Of a stretch of DNA of 64,000 bases, positions 17,758-27,023 are shown piece after piece. Origin of the DNA: Gammaproteobacteria bacterium (lineage in GTDB: Bacteria; Pseudomonadota; Gammaproteobacteria; SZUA-152); the NCBI GenBank assembly GCA_021647705.1, contig JAKIUF010000020.1, positions 1 to 64,000 on the forward strand. Direction: 5' to 3'. The notes below the pieces were generated by a model. That model ran no database searches. It worked only from the letters and a program-made list of their open reading frames with translations, and was not told the origin of the DNA. Each line of letters starts with the position of its first letter. The stretch's first letter is position 1. A program made the translations under genes and the position numbers.

Positions 17758-20487
17758 ATGGCAAGTAACTTTCTGAATAAAATTTTCGGCAGCCGCAACG
17801 CTCGGTTGCTTAAACGTCTCAACAAAGTGGTGGCAAAAATCACCTCAATGGAAGCCGAAGTCGAGCCGCTTTCAGATGAGGAATTGCGTGCCAAAACCGA
17901 TGAGTTTCGTGAACGTGTCGCCAATGGCACAAGTATTAATGACTTGCTGCCCGAGGCTTTTACCGTGGTGCGGGAGGCAGGTAAGCGTGCATTGAGCATG
18001 CGTCACTTTGATGTGCAGCTGATCGGCGGCATGGTGCTCAATGATGGCAAAATTGCAGAGATGCGCACGGGTGAAGGTAAAACCCTGGTGGCGACGCTGG
18101 CGGTGTATCTTAATGCCTTGTCCGGCAAAGGCGTACACCTGGTGACGGTCAACGATTACCTGGCAAAACGTGACGCCGAATGGATGGGGAAGCTGTACAA
18201 CTTCCTTGGGCTTTCCGTCGGGGTGATTCTTTCCGGTCAGGATGCTGAACAAAAACGCGAAGCCTATGCGGCAGATATCACCTACGGTACCAACAATGAG
18301 TTTGGTTTCGATTATCTGCGTGACAATATGGCCTTCAGCACTGAAGACAAGGTGCAGCGTGATTTGCACTTTGCCATTGTTGATGAGGTGGACTCCATTC
18401 TCATTGATGAGGCGCGTACCCCGCTGATAATTTCCGGTCCTGCGGAAGACAGCTCCGAGTTGTATGAAAAAATCGATGCGATTGCACCCAAACTGGTGCC
18501 TCAAGCGGGCGAGAAGCTCGAAGAGGGTGAAGAAGAAGGCGATTATTACCTCGAAGAGAAGAGCAAGCAGGTTTTTCTCACCGAGCTGGGGCATCAGCAT
18601 GTGGAGGAGTTTCTGGTTGAGGTGGGTTTGCTAGGCGAAGACGAAAGTCTTTACGATGCTGCCAACATCAAGCTGATGCACCATGCCACGGCCGCGTTGC
18701 GTGCGCACACGCTGTTTCAGCGCAATGTGGATTACATCGTTAAAGATAATGAGGTGATCATCGTTGATGAATTCACCGGTCGTACCATGCCGGGGCGTCG
18801 CTGGTCTGATGGTTTGCATCAGGCGGTAGAAGCCAAAGAAGGTGTGCAGGTGCAAAATGAAAATCAAACCCTAGCTGCAATTACCTTTCAGAATTTTTTC
18901 CGTCTCTACGACAAGTTGGCGGGCATGACCGGTACTGCCGATACCGAGGCCTTTGAGTTTCAGCAGATTTACAGTTTAGAAGTGATCGTCATTCCTACCT
19001 CCAAAGCCGTTGCGCGAAAGGATCATGCGGATCTGGTATTTCTTACGCCGGAAGAAAAATTTGCCGCCATTGTGGAAGATGTCAAAGACTGTCGTCAGCG
19101 CCAGCAACCGGTGTTGGTGGGTACGGCGTCCATTGAAACTTCCGAGTATCTTTCCGATTTACTGGACAAGCAAAATATTAAACATAATGTGTTAAATGCC
19201 AAGTTCCATCAGAAAGAAGCGCAGATTATTGCCCAGGCCGGTGCGCCGGGAGCCATTACCATTGCCACTAACATGGCTGGCCGTGGTACCGACATTGTAT
19301 TGGGTGGCAACCTTGAGGTTGAGCTGGCCGAAGCGGGAGATATCAGCGAGGACAAACGTCAACAGATGACGGCTGACTGGCAGAAACACCACGATACGGT
19401 GCTGGCCGCAGGTGGTTTGCATGTAGTGGGTACCGAGCGCCACGAGTCGCGGCGCGTAGATAACCAGCTGCGTGGTCGCTCCGGTCGTCAGGGTGACCCC
19501 GGCTCCAGTCGGTTTTATTTGTCTCTGAAAGATAATCTGATGCGTATTTTCGCCTCGGATCGTGTCTCCGGGTTAATGCAAAAACTGGGTATGGAAAAAG
19601 GTGAAGCCATTGAGCATCCGTGGGTTAATAAAGCGATTGAAAATGCCCAGCGTAAAGTAGAGGGTCACAACTTCGATATCCGCAAAAATCTGCTGGAATA
19701 CGATGATGTTGCCAATGATCAACGTAAAGTGATTTACGGTCAGCGTGCAGAATTGATGGAAACAGATGATGTGTCTGAATCTATTGCCGCGATGCGTGAG
19801 GCTGTTGTTAATGAAGTCATCAGCACTTACATTCCGCCAGAAAGTCTGGAGGAAATGTGGGATGTCGCTGGCCTGGAAAAGGCAATGGCTGATGAATTCA
19901 TGCTTTCCATTCCCATTCAGCAGTGGTTGGATGATGATGATGACCTGCATGAAGAGACGTTGCGCACACGTATTCTGGAAGCGATGGAACAAAGCTATTT
20001 TGAAAAAGAAGCCATGGTGGGCAAGAGCGTGTTGCGTCATTTTGAAAAGGCCGTGATGCTCAAGGTGCTGGATGAACAGTGGAAAGATCATCTGGGCATG
20101 ATGGATCACTTGCGTCAGGGCATTCACCTGCGCGGTTATGCACAGAAAAACCCCAAGCAGGAATACAAGCGTGAAGCGTTTGAATTGTTTTCGCAGATGC
20201 TGGAACGGGTCAAACGGGAAGTGGTGGAGATGCTGTCCAAAATACAGATTCAGGCCGAAGAGGATGTGGTGGCCATTGACGAACAGCGTCGGAGTACGGC
20301 ACCGGTTTCTTATCGTCATGACGAAATAGCCTCACCAACGGCGGGCGAAGCACCGGATGAGGCGAAAGCTGCTGCAGAAGACGCCGAGAAACCCTTTGTG
20401 CGCGAAGGTCGTAAAGTGGGGCGCAATGAGCCCTGTCCTTGTGGTTCCGGTAAAAAATACAAACAGTGCCATGGCCGGTTGGCGTAA
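17758..20487 (+). CDS. secA: Preprotein translocase ATPase SecA
   Basis: Motor ATPase that drives unfolded precursors through SecYEG. 909 residues, full length. N-terminal [17 protein letters not shown], Walker [16 protein letters not shown] (residues 102-116), [19 protein letters not shown] as Walker B, a preprotein cross-linking domain, then the second nucleotide domain with [14 protein letters not shown] and the [13 protein letters not shown] block. An acidic insertion ([15 protein letters not shown]) is near residue 260. The C-terminal zinc/SecB-binding tail [14 protein letters not shown] is intact, implying SecB or lipid interaction. The start has no strong Shine-Dalgarno. Monocistronic by position, with 224 bases before it and 421 after. 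Confidence 0.98.
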   Translation: MASNFLNKIFGSRNARLLKRLNKVVAKITSMEAEVEPLSDEELRAKTDEFRERVANGTSINDLLPEAFTVVREAGKRALSMRHFDVQLIGGMVLNDGKIAEMRTGEGKTLVATLAVYLNALSGKGVHLVTVNDYLAKRDAEWMGKLYNFLGLSVGVILSGQDAEQKREAYAADITYGTNNEFGFDYLRDNMAFSTEDKVQRDLHFAIVDEVDSILIDEARTPLIISGPAEDSSELYEKIDAIAPKLVPQAGEKLEEGEEEGDYYLEEKSKQVFLTELGHQHVEEFLVEVGLLGEDESLYDAANIKLMHHATAALRAHTLFQRNVDYIVKDNEVIIVDEFTGRTMPGRRWSDGLHQAVEAKEGVQVQNENQTLAAITFQNFFRLYDKLAGMTGTADTEAFEFQQIYSLEVIVIPTSKAVARKDHADLVFLTPEEKFAAIVEDVKDCRQRQQPVLVGTASIETSEYLSDLLDKQNIKHNVLNAKFHQKEAQIIAQAGAPGAITIATNMAGRGTDIVLGGNLEVELAEAGDISEDKRQQMTADWQKHHDTVLAAGGLHVVGTERHESRRVDNQLRGRSGRQGDPGSSRFYLSLKDNLMRIFASDRVSGLMQKLGMEKGEAIEHPWVNKAIENAQRKVEGHNFDIRKNLLEYDDVANDQRKVIYGQRAELMETDDVSESIAAMREAVVNEVISTYIPPESLEEMWDVAGLEKAMADEFMLSIPIQQWLDDDDDLHEETLRTRILEAMEQSYFEKEAMVGKSVLRHFEKAVMLKVLDEQWKDHLGMMDHLRQGIHLRGYAQKNPKQEYKREAFELFSQMLERVKREVVEMLSKIQIQAEEDVVAIDEQRRSTAPVSYRHDEIASPTAGEAPDEAKAAAEDAEKPFVREGRKVGRNEPCPCGSGKKYKQCHGRLA

Positions 20488-20587
20488 AAGCAAAGTAAAA
20501 TAGAATTATAAAGTGTGAATTAAGGGCTAAATCGTTTTGTTAGCACTTTGTTGTTAACAATACCGTTATTCCGGCATGTTTTTCTGG

Positions 20588-20617
20588 GTAGGGTGGAACA
20601 AGCGTAGCGGTTCCACC
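20588..20617 (+). repeat. REP-like hairpin, GGTGGAAC type, secA|argJ
   Basis: Starts GTAGG, then GGTGGAAC-AAGCGTAGCG-GTTCCACC, an 8-bp stem with a 10-base loop. GTAG followed by a palindrome is the layout of REP elements moved by RAYT transposases. The same unit occurs at 45922-45951, 46117-46146 (reverse) and 56762-56788 (reverse, degenerate). The 421-base secA-argJ gap holds this unit, the composite repeat and the argJ promoter region; the first 100 bases after secA contain nothing I can assign. Confidence 0.75.
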
Positions 20618-20651
20618 AAACGGGAAAGAGACATAGGTAGCAGTGCTGTCA

Positions 20652-20806
20652 ACGAGTGACGTGTTATAAACGCAGAGGCCGCAGAGGCCGCAGAGGCCGC
20701 AGAGACGCAGAGACGCAGAGACGCAGAGACGCAGAGAAAAACATTAAAAAACTTTACGTCCTCTGCGTGAAATACCCGGTGATTCTTTAAAAACAGGTAT
20801 TTTTAG
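20652..20806. repeat. Composite CGCAGAG repeat with expanded tandem array, secA|argJ copy
   Basis: A unit shared with 56893-57003. Both read ACGAGTG-C-GTTATAAACGCAGA, then a purine-rich array, AGAAAAACA, CCTCTG(C/T)GT and CGGTGATT, ending in a T-run. This copy has expanded: three 9-base CGCAGAGGC units (20671-20697) are followed by four 8-base CGCAGAGA units (20698-20729) and a last CGCAGAGAAAAAC. The other copy has only about three irregular units. Left CGCAGAG arrays can pair with CCTCTGCGT at 20759-20767. Related in sequence to the arms in the dcw operon. Confidence 0.8.
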
Positions 20807-20809
20807 CGC

Positions 20810-20837
20810 TTGATTCACATCAAAACGGGGCTATAAC
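20810..20837 (+). promoter_or_regulatory. Candidate argJ promoter overlapping an FNR/Anr-type box
   Basis: TTGATT (20810-20815), 16-base spacer, TATAAC (20832-20837), 71 bases upstream of argJ. The -35 half coincides with TTGATTCACATCAA (20810-20823), a perfect match to the FNR/Anr consensus TTGAT-N4-ATCAA. With this -10, a protein bound there would cover the -35 and so repress rather than activate. The role in arginine synthesis is unexplained. Confidence 0.45.
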
Positions 20838-20908
20838 GAAAGCCTCCCGTAGATGATTGTCAGCTTTTTATCTTTCTTCTGCTCTTTCTCTCTTGTATCT
20901 TTCCCGCT

Positions 20909-22126
20909 ATGACTTCAAATATTCATACACTTCCTGTTTTGCATCCCGTCGCAGGCCTGCGCCTGGGCACGACCTGTGCTGGCATCAAACAACCAGATCG
21001 CCGTGATTTAGTGGTGATGGAGCTGTGCGACGGCGCTACCGTGGCTGCGGTATTCACGCGCAATGCTTTTTGTGCCGCGCCAGTGATTGTGGCCCGTGAG
21101 CACCGAGCACAAACCTCTCCCCGATATTTGTTGATCAATACGGGTAATGCCAACGCAGGCACGGGCGAGCAGGGCATGACAGACGCTCTGGCTTGTTGTG
21201 ATGCTGTGGCGCAAGCCGCAGGTTGCGCGCGTGAAGCGGTGTTGCCTTTTTCTACGGGGGTTATTAGCGAGCCTCTGCAAGTCACCGCCATTTGTGACGC
21301 GGTGCCCGCTGCGCTGGCAGCACTGGATGAAAATGGCTGGGCCGATGCCGCCCACGGTATTCTCACCACTGACACCGTGCCCAAGGGTGTTTCCCGAGAA
21401 CTGGAAATAGATGGCCACAGGGTCACCATTACCGGCATTGCCAAGGGCTCAGGCATGATCCGGCCCGACATGGCGACGATGCTTGCCTATGTCGCCACAG
21501 ATGCCAATGTGCCACAAAACGTATTGCAGGCCTGTCTGGCCCGTGCGATGAATAAATCTTTTAATCGCATTACTGTGGATGGCGATACCTCCACTAATGA
21601 TGCTTGTTTGCTGATGGCGACCGGGCAGTCGGTAGCAACGGTTGATCAAACTGAAGGCGATACTTTTGATGCGCTGTGTGCAGCAGTGACCGATGTGTGC
21701 GAGCAACTGGCACTGGCCGTTGTGCGCGATGGTGAGGGTGCCACCAAACTCATCACCGTGGCGGTGGAAGGTGGCCGTGACGCGGCTGAGTGTCTGCAAG
21801 TGGCGTATACCATTGCCCATTCACCGTTGGTAAAGACAGCCTTTTTCGCCAGTGATCCGAACTGGGGGCGTATTCTTGCGGCGGTGGGGCGAGCCGGGTT
21901 GGTGGATTTGGATATCAATGCCATTGAGCTATATCTGGATGATGTCTGCCTCGCATGCGACGGTGGGCGTGCCCCTGATTATCGTGAGGAACTGGGTCAG
22001 CAGGTGATGGATAAGACTGAAATTACCGTGCGCGTGGTACTGAGCCGTGGCGATGCCACGGCTCAGATATGGACCTGTGACTTGTCCTACGATTATGTAC
22101 GCATCAATGCTGAATATCGGAGCTGA
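20909..22126 (+). CDS. argJ: Glutamate N-acetyltransferase / N-acetylglutamate synthase ArgJ
   Basis: Moves acetyl from N-acetylornithine to glutamate, recycling acetyl in arginine synthesis; bifunctional forms also use acetyl-CoA. 405 residues. The self-cleavage site is plain: [17 protein letters not shown], where the precursor is cut between Ala189 and Thr190 and Thr190 becomes the nucleophile. Also visible are TTDTVPKG, the oxyanion-region TGVIGEPL-like block (here STGVISEPL), [11 protein letters not shown], and the C-terminal [15 protein letters not shown]. The start ATG has weak ribosome-site support. It overlaps the following Nudix-ThiE gene by 20 bases, so the two are probably co-transcribed. 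Confidence 0.96.
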   Translation: MTSNIHTLPVLHPVAGLRLGTTCAGIKQPDRRDLVVMELCDGATVAAVFTRNAFCAAPVIVAREHRAQTSPRYLLINTGNANAGTGEQGMTDALACCDAVAQAAGCAREAVLPFSTGVISEPLQVTAICDAVPAALAALDENGWADAAHGILTTDTVPKGVSRELEIDGHRVTITGIAKGSGMIRPDMATMLAYVATDANVPQNVLQACLARAMNKSFNRITVDGDTSTNDACLLMATGQSVATVDQTEGDTFDALCAAVTDVCEQLALAVVRDGEGATKLITVAVEGGRDAAECLQVAYTIAHSPLVKTAFFASDPNWGRILAAVGRAGLVDLDINAIELYLDDVCLACDGGRAPDYREELGQQVMDKTEITVRVVLSRGDATAQIWTCDLSYDYVRINAEYRS

Positions 22127-23102
22127 TTCCCGACCATCTGAATCTGTGTTGCATGTTGCTGCTGCTGCAATATTTGATGAACGTGGTCGTGTATTAATTG
22201 CTCGGCGGCCAACGCATGTGCATCAGGGAGGCTTGTGGGAGTTTCCCGGTGGTAAAGTGGAGACGAGTGAATCTGTACGTGAAGCATTGGCCCGCGAGTT
22301 ACACGAGGAACTGGGTATTGATGTGCAACAGGCGCGACCGTTAATTCGCGTACGTCACGATTATTCCGATAAATCAGTATTGCTGGATGTGTGGCGCGTG
22401 GATGATTTTAGCGGCGAAACGCTTTCTGTTTCGCTTTTTGTTGCCAAGAAAGGACGCGAAGGCCAGCCACTGGTCTGGGTGCAGCCGCATGAGTTGTCTG
22501 GCTACGATTTTCCTGCGGCCAATATTCCCATCGTCACCTCAGTACAGTTACCGGATTATTATCTTGTTACCCCGAACCCTGGCGACGATTTTCCGGCTTT
22601 TTTTGCGCAACTGGAAACCCGCCTGCGCGATGGTATTCGGCTGGTACAGTTACGCGCCAAAACACTTTCCGATATTGATTATTTGGCATTGGCCAAACAA
22701 TGCCAGAGTTTATGTGAGCAACATGATGCCGCTCTGATGTTAAATGCTGATCCGGGATTAGTGGCTGAAGTGGGTGCGGTGGGTGTGCATCTCGATAGCG
22801 GACGGCTTGCGTCTCTGTTTAAGCGGCCTGACGTTAAATGGGTATCAGCATCCTGTCATTCGCCAGAGCAATTGCGTCAGGCGGAGAAACTGGGGGCGGA
22901 CTTTGTGATGTTGTCCCCGGTGGCAGCTACGGCGAGTCATCCTGACATTATACCGTTGGGTTGGGAACAGTTTCAGGTACTAGCGGATCTGGCGCATTGC
23001 CCTGTTTATGCGCTGGGCGGGATGACACCCGCTGATTTACAACAGGCGTTTGTCCATGGTGCGCAGGGAGTGGCAGCGATCCGGGCGTTGTGGGATGTTT
23101 AG
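22107..23102 (+). CDS. Nudix hydrolase fused to a thiamine-phosphate-synthase-like domain
   Basis: 331 residues in two domains. The N-terminal half is a MutT-type Nudix hydrolase: the box [20 protein letters not shown] is followed by ELGI, so the REx2EE metal-binding core is complete, and [12 protein letters not shown] precedes it. The C-terminal half is a ThiE/TenI-like TIM barrel: [26 protein letters not shown] and [10 protein letters not shown]. The pairing is widespread in gammaproteobacteria and the N-terminal half probably cleans oxidised nucleotides. The ThiE half lacks an obvious full set of thiamine-phosphate-synthase residues, so its reaction is uncertain. The ATG lies inside the end of argJ; the 3' end overlaps yacG (opposite strand) by four bases. 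Confidence 0.9.
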   Translation: MLNIGADSRPSESVLHVAAAAIFDERGRVLIARRPTHVHQGGLWEFPGGKVETSESVREALARELHEELGIDVQQARPLIRVRHDYSDKSVLLDVWRVDDFSGETLSVSLFVAKKGREGQPLVWVQPHELSGYDFPAANIPIVTSVQLPDYYLVTPNPGDDFPAFFAQLETRLRDGIRLVQLRAKTLSDIDYLALAKQCQSLCEQHDAALMLNADPGLVAEVGAVGVHLDSGRLASLFKRPDVKWVSASCHSPEQLRQAEKLGADFVMLSPVAATASHPDIIPLGWEQFQVLADLAHCPVYALGGMTPADLQQAFVHGAQGVAAIRALWDV

Positions 23103-23299
23103 TGCAGTTCGTCGTTTTGTTGCGGGGTATGCTCGGTAAAATCCTGTGCCGGAACATCGGGAATACGGTGACTTTCATCGGCCCAGGCTCCCAGGTCAAT
23201 CAGCTTGCAGCGTTCGCTGCAAAAAGGGCGGTAGGCATTTTCCGGTTTCCATTCGACGGGTTTTTCACAGGTGGGACATTTTACCGTTTTTGATTTCAT
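23099..23299 (-). CDS. yacG: DNA gyrase inhibitor YacG, zinc protein
   Basis: 66-residue zinc protein that in E. coli binds GyrB and blocks DNA binding by gyrase. Zinc ligands are clear: CPTC near residues 8-11 and CSERC near 27-31, with the family block [18 protein letters not shown]. The tail is acidic and glutamine-rich ([14 protein letters not shown]). It lies downstream of zapD and coaE on the same strand, the classic coaE-zapD-yacG order, and converges with the Nudix-ThiE gene. Confidence 0.93.
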   Translation of the reverse strand: MKSKTVKCPTCEKPVEWKPENAYRPFCSERCKLIDLGAWADESHRIPDVPAQDFTEHTPQQNDELH

Positions 23300-23331
23300 G
23301 TTCTTACTCGCAAAGAAAGTGTCGCGCGTTT

Positions 23332-24108
23332 TTATAGTGCGCAGCAGCTGATGTGGAATTCCACATCAGCGTCGGTTTGGGTGGGGCGTATGGAGTCGCT
23401 GGCATTCAGAAAACGTGCGGTGAAGCGATGTTTACCTGCACTGATTTCCACAAAGTGTGGTGAGTCGGCTGGTAACCAGATACGAATCAGTTGGTACGGC
23501 GTGCCGGTGTCCAGGTTTTGCTGGTAGTTTCCACCAGTGGCCATTTGCGGTACGGCGGTGGCGCTTTCACGAATCAGTTTTAACATTAGCTCCACCGACA
23601 GACGCAGGGTGTCCAGTGTGCCCAACCAGTAGCGTAATTTTTCGATACGCACTTCGGCCGGTTGCTTTAACCAATGACGATAGGGCGGCAGGTCAAAGTC
23701 ACACAGGCCGCCGGGGATACCACTACGCTGGATTACCAGTTTGAAGAGTTCATTTTCGCGCAGCTCCTGTGCCAGTTGGCCATCCATGTTGTGCAGCTGA
23801 GTTTTGAAACCCCCCAGGGTAGTGAGCAACTGACTGAGGGTATCAGTATTGACGCCAGGGGTTTGTGTGAGCGCGGTGAGGGTGTTGTTGATGCGATCGA
23901 GTTCTTTGATGACCTCGGTTTTCATGTCAATGCGGCTGACGATATTGAGGATTTCCAGCAGCGCAGTGAGACTGTTGTGGCTGTCCCACACGGCGTCACC
24001 ACGCAAACTGTGGCGGGCAAGGCGAAACAGAAATTCCAGACGCAGGAAAAAACGCAGGCGCTCATTGAGTGGGTGTTCGTAGATGGTGGCGGTGCTTACA
24101 TTAGGCAT
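23332..24108 (-). CDS. zapD: Cell division protein ZapD
   Basis: FtsZ-binding protein that bundles protofilaments by contacting the FtsZ C-terminal peptide. 258 residues, all-helical N-terminal half followed by a beta-rich half, as in the family. Recognised from [20 protein letters not shown] at the N-terminus, [15 protein letters not shown], and [20 protein letters not shown] in the second half. Sits between coaE and yacG. Formerly called YacF. Confidence 0.92.
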   Translation of the reverse strand: MPNVSTATIYEHPLNERLRFFLRLEFLFRLARHSLRGDAVWDSHNSLTALLEILNIVSRIDMKTEVIKELDRINNTLTALTQTPGVNTDTLSQLLTTLGGFKTQLHNMDGQLAQELRENELFKLVIQRSGIPGGLCDFDLPPYRHWLKQPAEVRIEKLRYWLGTLDTLRLSVELMLKLIRESATAVPQMATGGNYQQNLDTGTPYQLIRIWLPADSPHFVEISAGKHRFTARFLNASDSIRPTQTDADVEFHISCCAL

Positions 24109-24165
24109 GCTGGTTTTGCAGGCTCGGATCTGTAGAGTGGTTAATGGGTCGCCATTCTCCCTGAG

Positions 24166-24780
24166 TTAGCGAGGGTGGGCAAGTTGTTGGTATTGTTGGT
24201 GCAGGGAGGTTACCTGGGATTGCAGAGCCGGAAGGTCAGTGTTGTTGTGGATGATGTCATCCGCAATAGCGAGTCGGGTGTCCCTGTCAGTTTGGCTGTG
24301 AATTACGGTGTTGATTTGTGCAGTGCTGAGCCCATCGCGCTGACTGGCGCGCTGCTGCTGTTGTGCCGGGGAGGTATCGACTACCAGTACACGATCCACC
24401 AGATCGGTCCAGCCACTTTCGATGAGCAGTGGTACGCTGAGTATCACATAGGTTGGTGGACACACACTTTTGCGTAACGCAATGAGCTGTTGTAGTGCAG
24501 CTTCACGGGCAAGCGGATGCAGGATAGCTTCGAGTATTTGGCGTTGCTCGGGGTGGGTGAAGATGCGCTTGCGTAATTGAGGACGGTCAAGTTTGCCATC
24601 CGTGGTGAGTAAGTCGGCACCCAGTTGCTCGACAATTTCTTTCAGGGCAGGCTGTCCGGGGGCAACCAGCTCTCGCGTGAGCTGATCGGCATCAATCACC
24701 GGGACGCCAAGTTTTTCAAAATATTGGCTGACAGTAGTCTTGCCGCTACCGATGCCACCAGTGAGACCAATAATGAGCAT
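24166..24780 (-). CDS. coaE: Dephospho-CoA kinase CoaE
   Basis: Last step of coenzyme A synthesis, phosphorylating the 3'-hydroxyl of dephospho-CoA. 204 residues, typical. P-loop GLTGGIGSGKTT at residues 5-16, then the substrate-binding IDADQLTRELV, HPLAREAALQQL, and VLSVPLLIESGW. CoaE next to pilD and zapD is conserved across many gammaproteobacteria. About 57 bases separate it from pilD on one side and from zapD on the other. Confidence 0.96.
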   Translation of the reverse strand: MLIIGLTGGIGSGKTTVSQYFEKLGVPVIDADQLTRELVAPGQPALKEIVEQLGADLLTTDGKLDRPQLRKRIFTHPEQRQILEAILHPLAREAALQQLIALRKSVCPPTYVILSVPLLIESGWTDLVDRVLVVDTSPAQQQQRASQRDGLSTAQINTVIHSQTDRDTRLAIADDIIHNNTDLPALQSQVTSLHQQYQQLAHPR

Positions 24781-24836
24781 GCGTGGAAGATACCTGAGCA
24801 GGGAGGAAACGCCAAACTACGCTTTGTCAGCCTATT

Positions 24837-25715
24837 TTATTGTAGACCGGAGAAACGTAGGTAGGCGTTGCTGATATCGTGTCCCCATAACAGGGCAATC
24901 CAGCCAGCGGCGGCGAGGTAAGGTCCAAAGGGGATGGGGATGTTACGGTTCCGGCCGCGTAGCAGAATGAGCGTAATGCCTACCACAGCACCCACGGCAG
25001 ACGATAAAAGAATAATCACTGGTAACATTTGCCAGCCCATCCAGGCACCGAGCAGGGCTAATAGTTTGAAATCGCCATAACCCATGCCTTCTTTGCCGGT
25101 AATGAGCTTGAAGGCCCAGTAAACAATCCACAGGCTGAGGTAGCCAGTGATAGCGCCGATAATGGCAGTGGGGCTGTCAACGAAAACGGGCCAGAGGCTT
25201 AATGCCAGACCTAACCATAAAAAGGGTAGTGTGATGCTGTCGGGTAATAATTGGTGGTCGAAGTCGATCATGGTTAGGGCAATGAGCGCCCAGGTGAAGA
25301 ATAATGCAGCGAGTGCGGGCCAGGTGAAACCAAAATGCCAGGCGACCACGATTGAAAGCACGGCAGTGATGAATTCGATGAGGGGATAACGGATGGAAAT
25401 TTTTTCACCGCAGGCAGAGCAACGGCCGCGTAACCAGAGATAGCTGAGCACGGGGATGTTTTCCAAAACGGTGATGGCGTGCCCGCACTGAGGACAACGG
25501 GAACGGGGAGTGGAGAGGGTGAGTTTTTCCTTTGTATCTGGGGGTGGAGTGTTGCTTTCGGCTAGCTCGGCGCAATGCGCTCGCCATTCGTGCTCCATCA
25601 TCATCGGCAAGCGATGAATAACCACGTTGAGAAAGCTGCCTACCGTTAGTCCCAGCAGCCCGACAACAGAAAAGTAGAACGCCGGGCTAGCGCTTAATAG
25701 CTCAATGATGGCCAT
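24837..25715 (-). CDS. pilD: Prepilin peptidase / N-methyltransferase PilD
   Basis: Inner-membrane aspartyl protease that cuts the PilA leader (and type II secretion pseudopilins) and methylates the new N-terminus. 292 residues with about eight membrane spans. The cytoplasmic zinc-type loop CPQCGHAITVL...GRCSACG is complete, marking the bifunctional form. Catalytic aspartates are in IDFDHQLLPDSITLP and in GYGDFKLLALLGAWMG (the GxGD motif). It probably also serves the Gsp system whose L, M and N genes are in this window. Last pil gene of the reverse-strand pilB-pilC-pilD run. Confidence 0.96.
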   Translation of the reverse strand: MAIIELLSASPAFYFSVVGLLGLTVGSFLNVVIHRLPMMMEHEWRAHCAELAESNTPPPDTKEKLTLSTPRSRCPQCGHAITVLENIPVLSYLWLRGRCSACGEKISIRYPLIEFITAVLSIVVAWHFGFTWPALAALFFTWALIALTMIDFDHQLLPDSITLPFLWLGLALSLWPVFVDSPTAIIGAITGYLSLWIVYWAFKLITGKEGMGYGDFKLLALLGAWMGWQMLPVIILLSSAVGAVVGITLILLRGRNRNIPIPFGPYLAAAGWIALLWGHDISNAYLRFSGLQ

Positions 25716-25762
25716 AAATCAGTGATTTAAAACTTGTGATTAATTAAGTGTGACAGCAGCTT

Positions 25763-26980
25763 TTAAACCACAGCACCCATTTTGAAGATCGGCAGATACA
25801 TAGCGATAACCAGACCACCGATAAGCACACCAAGCACGGCCATAATCAAAGGTTCCAGCAAACTGCTGAGACCATCAACCATGTTGTCCACTTCTTCCTC
25901 GTAGAAATCGGCAACCTTGGCCAGCATGCTGTCTACAGAGCCGGTTTCTTCACCGATAGCGAGCATTTGCACCACCATATTGGGGAACAGCCCGGTCTCT
26001 CTCATACAGACATTAATCATCTGACCCGTCGCTACCTCATCTTTCATACCCATGATGGCGTCAGTGTAAACGGCGTTGCCAGCCGCTTTGGCCACGGTTT
26101 CCATGGCTTCCACTAGGGGCATGCCTGCTGCAAACATGGTAGACAGAGTGCGGGCAAAACGGGCGATAGTGGCCTTGGTGATAATATCACCGATGATGGG
26201 CATCTTGAGGATGGCTCGATCCATGAGGACGTTGAATTTTTTTGAGCGTTTTTTGAGCTGCATGATGCCATAGATAGCGCCACCCAAGGCACCAAAAATG
26301 GCCCACCACCATTCCTGGAATATTTTTGAGAGTTCAACGACAAATTTTGTCATGGCAGGAAGGTCACCGCCAAAACTGGTGAACATGGATTCAAACTGGG
26401 GGATAACAAAAATTAGCAAAATGGCAGTGATGATAAAAGACACCACAACAATGGCGGCAGGATAAAACAGTGCTTTTTTGATTTTGCCCTTAATGGCCTC
26501 CACTTTTTCCTTGTAGGTAGCGATTTTGTCCAGCAGGGTTTCGAGGATACCGGCTTGCTCACCGGCATGCACTAGGCTGCAATAAAGATCATCAAAATGG
26601 AAAGGGTGCTTGGCCAGTGCTTCGGCCAGTGATGATCCACCCTCCACCGTATTTTTAACGTCCATGATGAGGTCTTGCATCGATGGGTTTTCATGGCCTT
26701 TGCCGACAATCTCGAAAGCCTGTACCAATGGGACACCTGCGGACATCATGGTGGCCAACTGGCGACTGAACACAGAGATATCACTCGCGGTGATTTTTTT
26801 CTTTGGGGTACCAAACAGCGGCTTAGATTTTTTCTTTACTTTAAGCGGGGTTATACCCTGGCGTCGCAGGTCAGCCTTCACTAGGGCAATGGTGGAGCCG
26901 GCAAGTTCGCCCTTGGCGCGTTTGCCTTGTTTGTTCATGCCCTCCCAAGTATAGAGACCAGCAGTTGCTTGTTTAGCCAT
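25763..26980 (-). CDS. pilC: Type IV pilus inner-membrane platform protein PilC
   Basis: Polytopic GspF-family protein that couples the PilB and PilT motors to pilus growth. 405 residues with two repeated T2SSF domains, each helical and ending in membrane spans. The first contains FSRQLATMMSAGVPLVQAFE, the second FARTLSTMFAAGMPLVEAME, an internal duplication visible by eye. Spans include YPAAIVVVSFIITAILLIFV and the C-terminal PLIMAVLGVLIGGLVIAMY. It starts 43 bases downstream of pilB. Confidence 0.97.
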   Translation of the reverse strand: MAKQATAGLYTWEGMNKQGKRAKGELAGSTIALVKADLRRQGITPLKVKKKSKPLFGTPKKKITASDISVFSRQLATMMSAGVPLVQAFEIVGKGHENPSMQDLIMDVKNTVEGGSSLAEALAKHPFHFDDLYCSLVHAGEQAGILETLLDKIATYKEKVEAIKGKIKKALFYPAAIVVVSFIITAILLIFVIPQFESMFTSFGGDLPAMTKFVVELSKIFQEWWWAIFGALGGAIYGIMQLKKRSKKFNVLMDRAILKMPIIGDIITKATIARFARTLSTMFAAGMPLVEAMETVAKAAGNAVYTDAIMGMKDEVATGQMINVCMRETGLFPNMVVQMLAIGEETGSVDSMLAKVADFYEEEVDNMVDGLSSLLEPLIMAVLGVLIGGLVIAMYLPIFKMGAVV

Positions 26981-27023
26981 AGTTTATTCCTAGGTTTTGT
27001 TCTGTATTTTATACTACGAGTTG

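Noticed and set aside
20671-20742. Regular short repeats resembling a CRISPR array
   Set aside because: Units are 8-9 bases and abut directly; there are no unique spacers and no cas genes nearby. It is a slippage-type tandem array.
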